Assembly: GCA_910589085.1 (NCBI GenBank)
Contig: CAJUSG010000041.1
Location: 1 to 22,121, forward strand
Reading direction: 5' to 3'
DNA from: an uncultured Oscillospiraceae bacterium
Lineage (GTDB): Bacteria; Bacillota; Clostridia; Oscillospirales; Oscillospiraceae
Length of the DNA stretch: 22,121 nt
This document shows, piece after piece, positions 14,472 through 20,083 of this stretch (the first letter of the stretch is position 1; each line of letters begins with the position of its first letter). The notes beneath the pieces are model-generated. The model had not been told where the DNA came from and searched no databases. It saw only the letters and a program-made list of their open reading frames with translations. Made by a program: the position numbers and the translations under genes.

Positions 14472-14762
14472 TTACTCCGCAGCAGCTTCCTCCACGATGG
14501 AGACCTGCTTGCGGTCCTTGCCCAGGCGCTCAAACTTCACCCGGCCGGTCTTCATGGCGAACAGGGTGTCGTCGCTGCCCTTGCCCACGTTGATGCCGGG
14601 ATGGATATGGGTGCCCCGCTGGCGGACCAGGATGTTGCCGGCCAGCACGAACTGACCGTCACCCCGCTTCACGCCCAGCCGCTTGGCCTTGGAATCACGG
14701 CCGTTGCGGGTGGAGCCCACGCCCTTTTTATGGGCGAAAAACTGTAAACCGATATTCAGCAT
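14472..14762 (-). CDS. rpmA: 50S ribosomal protein L27 with cleavable N-terminus
   Basis: L27 lies next to the peptidyl-transferase centre and its N-terminal tail touches the tRNA ends. The 96 residues include the core HKKGVGSTRNGRDS, RLGVKRGDGQFVLAGNILVRQRG and HPGINVGKGSDDTLFA. As in other Firmicutes it has an extra N-terminal stretch, MLNIGLQFF, which in Staphylococcus is removed by Prp after the FF; here cleavage would leave AHKKG. ATG 14762 lies 3 bases after the prp stop, with GGAGGT overlapping the end of prp and a 7-base spacer. It ends the rplU-prp-rpmA unit, followed by a strong terminator. Confidence 0.98.
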   Translation of the reverse strand: MLNIGLQFFAHKKGVGSTRNGRDSKAKRLGVKRGDGQFVLAGNILVRQRGTHIHPGINVGKGSDDTLFAMKTGRVKFERLGKDRKQVSIVEEAAAE

Positions 14763-14765
14763 CTC

Positions 14766-15095
14766 TTACACCTCCAAGACGGTAATATTTTCAGGGTACT
14801 CCTCCGCCAACTGGACACAGTGGACCAAAAGGGCCGCCAGAAGGGTCTGGCAGGTCTTTTCATTGGTCTGGCCCAGTCCATTGGGGAGCTTGAGGGAGAT
14901 GGACGCGTCCTTTTCCCGCACCTTCACCGAGGCCTCCAGCCCCAGCACGTCGTTGACGGCGCACTCAATCAGGCGGACGGCACTGGTGAGGGCGGCGCAG
15001 ACGATGTCCTCCCCCTGGGGGGCGTAGCCGCTGTGGCCCTTCATCTCCAGGCCGGTGAGGCGGCTGCCCTCAGAATAAAATGTTACAGTGGTCAT
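14766..15095 (-). CDS. prp: Ribosomal-processing cysteine protease Prp
   Basis: Cysteine protease (YsxB family) that trims the N-terminus of L27, needed for ribosome assembly in Firmicutes. The 109 residues show the catalytic pair in GHSGYAPQGEDIVCAALTS: His21 and Cys33. The C-terminal helix (TLLAALLVHCVQLAEEYP) is typical. ATG 15095 overlaps the rplU stop by one base (TGATG), so translation is coupled; no strong ribosome binding site of its own is visible. Its presence between rplU and rpmA, with an uncleaved-type L27 N-terminus encoded next door, is the usual arrangement and supports both calls. Confidence 0.95.
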   Translation of the reverse strand: MTTVTFYSEGSRLTGLEMKGHSGYAPQGEDIVCAALTSAVRLIECAVNDVLGLEASVKVREKDASISLKLPNGLGQTNEKTCQTLLAALLVHCVQLAEEYPENITVLEV

Positions 15096-15406
15096 CAGGC
15101 CTTGATGGCGCCGATCTCCACCTTGGTGTAGGGCTGACGGTGGCCCTGGCGCTTACGATAGCCCTTCTTGGGGGTGTACTTGAAGATGCGGATCTTCTTG
15201 CCCTTGCCGTTCTTGACCACGGTAGCGGCCACGGAAGCCCCCTCCACAGTGGGAGCGCCAAAGGTGGCCTTGTCGCCGTCCAGAATGGCCAGCACCTGGT
15301 CGAAGGAAATTGCCTGGCCGGCCTCGGCCTCCAGCTTCTCGATGAACAGAGTGTCGCCCTCCGCCACCTTATACTGCTTGCCGCCGGTTACGATGATTGC
15401 CTGCAT
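15095..15406 (-). CDS. rplU: 50S ribosomal protein L21
   Basis: Primary 23S rRNA-binding protein of the large subunit. The 103 residues show MQAIIVTGGKQYKVAEGD, the central VLAILDGD stretch, and the basic C-terminus KIRIFKYTPKKGYRKRQGHR. ATG 15406 has AAAGGAG upstream with a 9-base spacer; an in-frame TTG three codons earlier touches the Shine-Dalgarno and is rejected. It is the first gene after a consensus promoter and a leader of about 74 bases. The gene also overlaps the prp start by one base. Confidence 0.98.
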   Translation of the reverse strand: MQAIIVTGGKQYKVAEGDTLFIEKLEAEAGQAISFDQVLAILDGDKATFGAPTVEGASVAATVVKNGKGKKIRIFKYTPKKGYRKRQGHRQPYTKVEIGAIKA

Positions 15407-15480
15407 AGTATTCAACTCCTTTATTACGGGCTCGCTCTCCCAGGCGGGGTCTCCCCTCTTGCAAACCTGCTCAACGCGGC
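15407..15480 (-). promoter_or_regulatory. Candidate L21 leader (autoregulatory 5' UTR)
   Basis: The transcribed leader between the promoter and the rplU ATG is about 74 bases, close to the length of the Firmicute L21 leader RNA class. It contains a GGGG-AGA-CCCC hairpin (15446-15456) and a GGG...CCC pair nearby before the AAAGGAG. Location and length fit a ribosomal-protein autoregulatory leader, but the covariance model was not tested. Confidence 0.4.
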
Positions 15481-15486
15481 CTTAGT

Positions 15487-15515
15487 ATTTTACCAACAGG
15501 ACAGGCTGTTGTCAA
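15487..15515 (-). promoter_or_regulatory. Strong sigma-A promoter for rplU-prp-rpmA
   Basis: -35 TTGACA (15510-15515, minus strand), a 17-base spacer and -10 TAAAAT (15487-15492). Transcription would start near 15480, giving a leader of about 74 bases. Confidence 0.88.
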
Positions 15516-15586
15516 GGGCTGGGACAGAAAAATTTTACGGAATTTCGGCCCCTGTTAAGAAAAAATTAAAGTTTCCCCTCCCCATC

Positions 15587-15614
15587 TTGATTTTTCTTTT
15601 TCTGAGACTATAAT
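15587..15614 (+). promoter_or_regulatory. Sigma-A promoter for the ATP synthase operon
   Basis: -35 TTGATT (15587-15592), a 16-base spacer, and a perfect -10 TATAAT (15609-15614), in an AT-rich stretch. It is divergent from, and does not overlap, the rplU promoter. The leader to atpB would be about 100 bases. Confidence 0.8.
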
Positions 15615-15631
15615 GTGTATGATATTTCATT

Positions 15632-15680
15632 TTCCGGAGGCTCTGATCCGGAACCGGCCGCTCCCCGCTGATAATTCCGG
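15632..15680 (+). promoter_or_regulatory. Mutually exclusive hairpin segments in the atp leader
   Basis: TTCCGG (15632-15637) can pair with CCGGAA (15648-15653), and the same CCGGAA can instead pair with a second TTCCGG (15675-15680). This three-segment arrangement could give alternative RNA folds upstream of the atpB ribosome binding site. The stems are only six base pairs, so the evidence is modest. Confidence 0.3.
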
Positions 15681-15722
15681 CGGAGCGCGGCACAGGAAAC
15701 GCTTGAAAGAAGGAATGCCTTG

Positions 15723-16553
15723 ATGAAGCAACACAAAAAGGCTCTGGCGGTCTGGCTGATCTCTGTGCTGGTCCTGCTGGCTGCCGCCCTGCTCACCGGC
15801 TCGCCCGGCCGGACGGAGAGCGTGCAAGAGGCCATGCGGGACGCGGTGCTCCACAGCGTCAACCGGATCAGCCTCTTCGGTCTCAAAACGGTCAACCCCG
15901 GGATGATCTCCGCCTTTCTGGTCACGGCGGCCCTTCTCATCGCCGCCGTCCTGATCCGCGTCCTTGTCATCCCCAGGTTCCGGTATGTGCCCGGAAAATT
16001 CCAGCTGGTGCTGGAGGAGGCGGTGGGCCTGTTCGACCGCATGGCCCAGGGCGGCAGCCCCCACCGCTGCCGCTTCCTGGGGGCCTATATCTTCGCCGCC
16101 GGCGCCTACATCTTTGTAGGAACCCTGTTCGAGCTGCTGGGTCTTCAGGCGGTCACAGTCCACGGCCATCCCATTACCCTGCCCGCCCCCCTGTCTGACG
16201 TCAACGCCGCCATCGCCCTGGGCACCCTGTCCTATCTGGTGATTCTCTCGGGCGGCATCGCCGGCAGCGGGATCAAGGGCGTGGGCAAAACCCTGAAGGA
16301 GTTCTCCCTGCCCATCTCCATGAGCTTCCGTCTCTTCGGCGCCCTGCTCAGCGGCCTGCTGGTGACGGAGCTGGTATACTACTACATCAGCCTGAGCTTT
16401 GTCCTGCCGGTGGTGGTAGGGGTGCTCTTCACACTGCTCCACGCGCTGATCCAGACCTATGTGCTCACCATGCTGGTATCCATGTATTACGGCGAGGTCT
16501 CTGAGCCCGGCGCGCCGAAAAAGGCCAAAGCGGCCCACGCCGCGCAGACATAA
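15723..16553 (+). CDS. atpB: F1Fo ATP synthase subunit a
   Basis: Membrane subunit that forms the ion half-channels beside the c ring. The 276 residues have about six membrane segments, starting with a hydrophobic N-terminal one (ALAVWLISVLVLLAAALL). Seen: PLSDVNAAIALGTL and the essential arginine in SFRLFGALLSG (Arg203). The next conserved Asn (RLFGN in most enzymes) is Ala here, and the position of E. coli a-Glu219 is a Leu, with a Glu five residues later (LLVTEL). Near the C-terminus, LLHALIQTYVLTMLVSMYYGE matches the last helix. ATG 15723 has AAGGA 8 bases upstream. First gene of the operon; no atpI precedes it. Confidence 0.95.
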   Translation: MKQHKKALAVWLISVLVLLAAALLTGSPGRTESVQEAMRDAVLHSVNRISLFGLKTVNPGMISAFLVTAALLIAAVLIRVLVIPRFRYVPGKFQLVLEEAVGLFDRMAQGGSPHRCRFLGAYIFAAGAYIFVGTLFELLGLQAVTVHGHPITLPAPLSDVNAAIALGTLSYLVILSGGIAGSGIKGVGKTLKEFSLPISMSFRLFGALLSGLLVTELVYYYISLSFVLPVVVGVLFTLLHALIQTYVLTMLVSMYYGEVSEPGAPKKAKAAHAAQT

Positions 16554-16571
16554 ATTGAGGGGGTTTTTACT

Positions 16572-16940
16572 ATGAAACATCTGTTAAAAAAAATTCTTGT
16601 TCTAACCGGGGTACTGGTTCTGAGTCTGTCTCTGGCTGCGCCCGCCTTTGCCGATGCGCCCGTCCAGGGTGAGCCGGCAGACGCCCCGGCAGCTGTGGAG
16701 AATCAGGCAGACAACACCATCGGCCTGAAGGCCATCGCCGTGGCCCTGGCCATCGGCATCGCCGCCGGCGGCGGCGGCATCGGCATGGGTCTGGCCACCG
16801 CCAAGTCGGCCGAGGGTATCTCCCGCCAGCCCGAGGCGGAGGGAAAGATCCGCACCATGATGATGCTGGGCCTGGTCTTTATTGAAACGGCCATCATCTA
16901 CGCCCTGCTGGTGGTTATCCTGATTATCTTCGTATTGTAA
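16572..16940 (+). CDS. atpE: F1Fo ATP synthase subunit c with signal-like N-terminus
   Basis: Proteolipid that forms the rotor ring. At 122 residues it is longer than the usual 75-90. Residues 1-27 look like a signal peptide: KHLLKK, then a hydrophobic core, then AFA/DA with a likely cut after Ala27. An acidic, Pro/Ala-rich linker (about 28-49) leads to the ordinary hairpin. Seen: helix 1 with AIAVALAIGIAAGGGGIGMG, the polar loop ISRQPEAEGKI, and helix 2 LVFIETAIIYALLVV with ion-binding Glu105. The positions of Na+ ligands Gln32 and Thr67 in Ilyobacter are Met72 and Ala107 here; Thr106 replaces Ser66. This suggests proton rather than Na+ use, not certain. ATG 16572 follows GAGGGGG with 8 bases. 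Confidence 0.93.
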   Translation: MKHLLKKILVLTGVLVLSLSLAAPAFADAPVQGEPADAPAAVENQADNTIGLKAIAVALAIGIAAGGGGIGMGLATAKSAEGISRQPEAEGKIRTMMMLGLVFIETAIIYALLVVILIIFVL

Positions 16941-16954
16941 GGCAGGTGGAAGAA

Positions 16955-17437
16955 ATGCCCTTGAATATTGACTGGCAGCAAATTCTGTTGCACTGGCTGA
17001 ATCTGGCCATTCTTACCGGCGGGCTGTATTTTCTCCTCTACAAGCCTGTCAAGGAGTTTATGACCAAGCGCGAGGCCCACTACCGCGGCCTGGATGAGGC
17101 CGCCGCCGCCAAGCTGGCGGAGGCGGAGCGGATCAAGGCGGAGTGCCAGGACAAGCTGGACAAGGCCGACGAGGAAATTCGTCAGGAGCGGGCGAAGGCC
17201 CAGCAGTCCATTCAGCAGTCCACTGAGGACCAGCTGGCTCAGGCCCGGGAGCAGGCCCGGCAGATCGTAACCCACGCCCAGACAGAGGCCGAGCACAGCC
17301 GTGAGCGGATCCTGCGTGAGTCCCAGCGTGAGCTGCGGAAGCTGGCCGCCCAGGCCACCAAGAAGCTGGCCTTCCACGCCGATCCCTTCGACCAGTTCCT
17401 GGACCTGGCAGAGGAGGGAGAAGAGTATGAGGAGTGA
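16955..17437 (+). CDS. atpF: F1Fo ATP synthase subunit b
   Basis: Peripheral-stalk subunit: an N-terminal membrane anchor (LLHWLNLAILTGGLYFLLYK) followed by a long charged coiled coil (AKLAEAERIKAECQDKLDKA and onward, rich in E, K, Q, A). It is 160 residues, the usual size, so it is not fused to delta as in mycobacteria. The C-terminus, which normally binds the delta C-terminal domain, ends FDQFLDLAEEGEEYEE. ATG 16955 is preferred to GTG 16946, with AGGTGG 5 bases upstream. The stop overlaps the start of the delta-alpha gene by 11 bases, so translation is coupled. Confidence 0.95.
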   Translation: MPLNIDWQQILLHWLNLAILTGGLYFLLYKPVKEFMTKREAHYRGLDEAAAAKLAEAERIKAECQDKLDKADEEIRQERAKAQQSIQQSTEDQLAQAREQARQIVTHAQTEAEHSRERILRESQRELRKLAAQATKKLAFHADPFDQFLDLAEEGEEYEE

Positions 17438-19187
17438 CCGAAGCCGCCTGACCGCGGAGCTGCGCAGCGCCAAGGAGCCCACCCAGGAACAGCAGCGCCG
17501 TTTTGCCGAGTTCCTCTCCAAAAAGTACAAGCGAAAGGTGCCCCTGCACTGGGAGAAGGACGAGGCCCTGCGCTCCGGCTTCCGCCTTCAGGTGGGTTCC
17601 GACGTCTACGACTGGAGTCTGGAGGGGCGCATCCGCCAATTCCAGGACTACCTGCGCCAGATTCAGCCCGGTCAGGAGGACCTGATGCCCCTGATGCGCC
17701 AGGCCATGGACGACTGGACCCTGGCCGTCGTACCGGAGGAGATCGGCACCGTGCTGACGGTGGACAGCGAGATTGCCACCGTCAGCGGCCTGGAACACGC
17801 CCAGTACGGCGAAATTCTCCTCTTCTCCTTCGGCATCAAGGGCATGGTTCAGGACCTGCGCCGGGGCGAGGTGAGCTGTATCCTCTTTGGCGATGCCGAG
17901 GAGATCAGCGCCGGCAGCATTGTCCGCCGCACCAAAAAGACCGCCGGAATGCCGGTTGGTGACGGCTTTCTGGGCCGGGTGGTGGATGCCCTGGGTGTCC
18001 CCATGGACGGCAAGGGCCGCATCGAGGTGGAGGCCCGCCGCCCCATTGAGGCCCCCGCCCCCGGTATTCTGGACCGCCAGCCGGTCAACACCCCCATGGA
18101 GACCGGACTGCTGGCCATCGACTCCATGTTTCCCATCGGCCGGGGCCAGCGTGAGCTGATTATCGGCGACCGGCAGACGGGCAAAACCGCCATCGCTCTG
18201 GACACCATCCTAAACCAGAAGGGCAAGGACGTGGTGTGCATCTATGTGGCCATCGGGCAGAAGACCAGCTCCATTGCCCAGATGACGGAAAATCTGGCCC
18301 GCCGGGGAGCCATGGAGTACACCACCGTCATCAGTGCTCCGGCGGGCGCTTCGGCCGCCATGCAGTACATCGCCCCCTATGCCGGCTGCGCCCTGGCCGA
18401 GCACTTCATGTATCAGGGGCGGGATGTGCTCATTGTCTACGACGACCTGTCCAAGCACGCCGTGGCCTATCGTGCTTTGTCCCTGCTCATGGGCCGGTCC
18501 CCGGGCCGCGAGGCCTACCCCGGCGACGTGTTCTACCTCCACTCCCGGCTGCTGGAGCGGGCGGCCCACCTCAGCGAAGAGCTGGGCGGGGGCAGCATGA
18601 CCGCCCTCCCCATCGCTGAGACCCAGGCGGGAGACGTGTCCGCCTATATCCCCACCAACATCATCTCCATCACCGACGGACAGATCTTCCTGGAGAGCGA
18701 CCTGTTCTTTTCCGGCCAGCGGCCCGCCGTCAATGTGGGTCTGTCGGTCTCCCGCGTGGGCGGCGACGCCCAGACCAAGGCCATGAAATCCGCCGCCGGA
18801 GCCATCCGGCTGGAGCTGGCCCAGTATCGGGAAATGGAGGTGTTTACCCAGTTCTCCAGCGACCTGGACGAGGCTACCAAGGGCCAGCTTCTCTACGGCC
18901 AGGGGCTGATGCGCCTGCTGCGCCAGCCGCAAAACGCCCCCCTGTCCCAGCACCAGCAGGTGATTCTGCTGGTCTGCGCCATGGGACACGTGATGCAGAA
19001 TATCCCCCTGAGCCGAATGGATCAGTTCCGGACCGGCCTGCTGGCCTTCCTGGAGGAGCAGTCCCCGGACCTGTGCCGGCGGATCGACGCCACCGGCCGT
19101 CTGCCTGAGGAGGACCGGGAAGAAATTCTGGAGCTCGCCCGGGACTTCCGGGAGGACTTCCTGAACGGCGGAAAGCAGGGCGGCTGA
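17427..19187 (+). CDS. atpA: Fusion of ATP synthase delta C-terminal domain to subunit alpha
   Basis: One uninterrupted 586-residue frame, about 85 longer than normal alpha (~502). Residues ~16-79 match the delta/OSCP C-terminal domain: TQEQQRRFAEFLSKKYKRKV, then GFRLQVGSDVYDWSLEGRIRQF, the strand-helix that in E. coli delta reads AGDMVIDGSVRGRL. From ~104 it is alpha: EEIGTVLTVDSEIATVSGLE beta barrel, GMPVGDGFLGRVVD, Walker A GDRQTGKT (247-254), VAIGQKTSSIAQM, and the C-terminal bundle. Alpha itself binds nucleotide non-catalytically; the delta part should bind subunit b. ATG 17427 overlaps atpF by 11 bases with GAGGAGGG upstream. The delta N-terminal domain is missing. An in-frame AGGAGG-ATG at 17674-17687 could start a plain 500-residue alpha. 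gamma starts one base after the stop. Confidence 0.93.
   Translation: MRSDRSRLTAELRSAKEPTQEQQRRFAEFLSKKYKRKVPLHWEKDEALRSGFRLQVGSDVYDWSLEGRIRQFQDYLRQIQPGQEDLMPLMRQAMDDWTLAVVPEEIGTVLTVDSEIATVSGLEHAQYGEILLFSFGIKGMVQDLRRGEVSCILFGDAEEISAGSIVRRTKKTAGMPVGDGFLGRVVDALGVPMDGKGRIEVEARRPIEAPAPGILDRQPVNTPMETGLLAIDSMFPIGRGQRELIIGDRQTGKTAIALDTILNQKGKDVVCIYVAIGQKTSSIAQMTENLARRGAMEYTTVISAPAGASAAMQYIAPYAGCALAEHFMYQGRDVLIVYDDLSKHAVAYRALSLLMGRSPGREAYPGDVFYLHSRLLERAAHLSEELGGGSMTALPIAETQAGDVSAYIPTNIISITDGQIFLESDLFFSGQRPAVNVGLSVSRVGGDAQTKAMKSAAGAIRLELAQYREMEVFTQFSSDLDEATKGQLLYGQGLMRLLRQPQNAPLSQHQQVILLVCAMGHVMQNIPLSRMDQFRTGLLAFLEEQSPDLCRRIDATGRLPEEDREEILELARDFREDFLNGGKQGG
17674..17687 (+). promoter_or_regulatory. 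Candidate internal ribosome binding site and start for plain alpha
   Basis: AGGAGG (17674-17679), five bases, then an in-frame ATG (17685-17687, codon 87) at the delta/alpha boundary. Starting here would give a 500-residue alpha without the delta domain. The codons also encode a reasonable Gln-Glu-Asp-Leu-Met linker, and CAGGAG is common in this GC-rich genome, so a chance match is possible. Confidence 0.45.
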
Positions 19188-19188
19188 G

Positions 19189-20079
19189 ATGGCTGGAACA
19201 AAGGAGATCAAGTCCCATATTCAGAGCGTTCGGGAGACCAAAAAGATTACCAACGCCATGTATCTCATTGCCTCCACCAAGCTGCGCAGGGCCCGGCTGG
19301 AGCTGGACCACACCCGCCCCTATTTCGAGGCCCTGCGTGGGGAGATCAAGCGGATCTTCCGCACCGCCAACGACATAGACAGCCACTACTTCTACCCCGT
19401 GGACAACGACACCCCCAGGGAGGGGACCTACGGCTGTCTGGTCATCACCGCCGACAAGGGGCTGGCGGGGGCCTACAATCAGAACGCCATCCGTCAGGCC
19501 CAGGAGCTTCTGGAGTGGCATCCGGACACCAAGCTCTTTGTGGTGGGAGAGTACGGCCGGCGCTTTTTCTCTCAGCGCGGCATCCCCATCGAGCAGAGCT
19601 TTCTCTATACCGCCCAAAACCCCACCATGGCCCGGGCCCGGGAGATCAGCGCCCGGCTGCTGGACGGCTTTGACCGGGGGGAGCTGAAAGAAATCTTTGT
19701 AATCTACACCGACATGGCCAACGCCATGACCTTCCAGGCCCGCTCCACCCGGGTGCTCCCCTTTCACCGCACCTATTTCGACACCCCTCCGGGGGAGCGG
19801 GCGGTCACAGAGCCCTTTGAGTTTCTTCCCAGCGTGCGCGCGGTGCTGCACAGCATGATTCCCAGCTATGTCTCCGGCTTCATCTACAGCGCCCTGATTG
19901 ACAGCTTCTGCTGCGAACAGAACGCCCGAATGACGGCTATGGACAGCGCCAATCAAAACGCGGAGGGCCTGCTGGCCGAGCTGTCCCTCCAGTACAACCG
20001 GGTCCGCCAGTCCGCCATCACCCAGGAGATCACCGAGGTCTCCGCCGGTGCCAGGGCCCAGCGTCAAAAAAAGAGGTAG
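19189..20079 (+). CDS. atpG: F1Fo ATP synthase subunit gamma
   Basis: Central rotor shaft that turns inside the alpha-beta ring. The 296 residues show the conserved N-terminal helix (MAGTKEIKSHIQSVRETKKI, then TNAMYLIASTKLRRA), a central alpha/beta domain with CLVITADKGLAGAYNQN, and the C-terminal helix ending AITQEITEVSAGARA that lies in the ring. The start ATG 19189 follows the fusion-gene stop by one base (TGAGATG), so translation is coupled; only a weak AGGG ribosome binding site is seen. It has no insertion of the chloroplast or redox-regulated type. Confidence 0.96.
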   Translation: MAGTKEIKSHIQSVRETKKITNAMYLIASTKLRRARLELDHTRPYFEALRGEIKRIFRTANDIDSHYFYPVDNDTPREGTYGCLVITADKGLAGAYNQNAIRQAQELLEWHPDTKLFVVGEYGRRFFSQRGIPIEQSFLYTAQNPTMARAREISARLLDGFDRGELKEIFVIYTDMANAMTFQARSTRVLPFHRTYFDTPPGERAVTEPFEFLPSVRAVLHSMIPSYVSGFIYSALIDSFCCEQNARMTAMDSANQNAEGLLAELSLQYNRVRQSAITQEITEVSAGARAQRQKKR

Positions 20080-20083
20080 CGAC

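Noticed and set aside
17301..17426. Upstream in-frame extension of the delta-alpha gene
   Set aside because: It lies inside atpF in another frame and translates to a Ser/Pro/Trp-rich nonsense stretch. ATG 17427 has a good ribosome binding site and starts the delta-like sequence.
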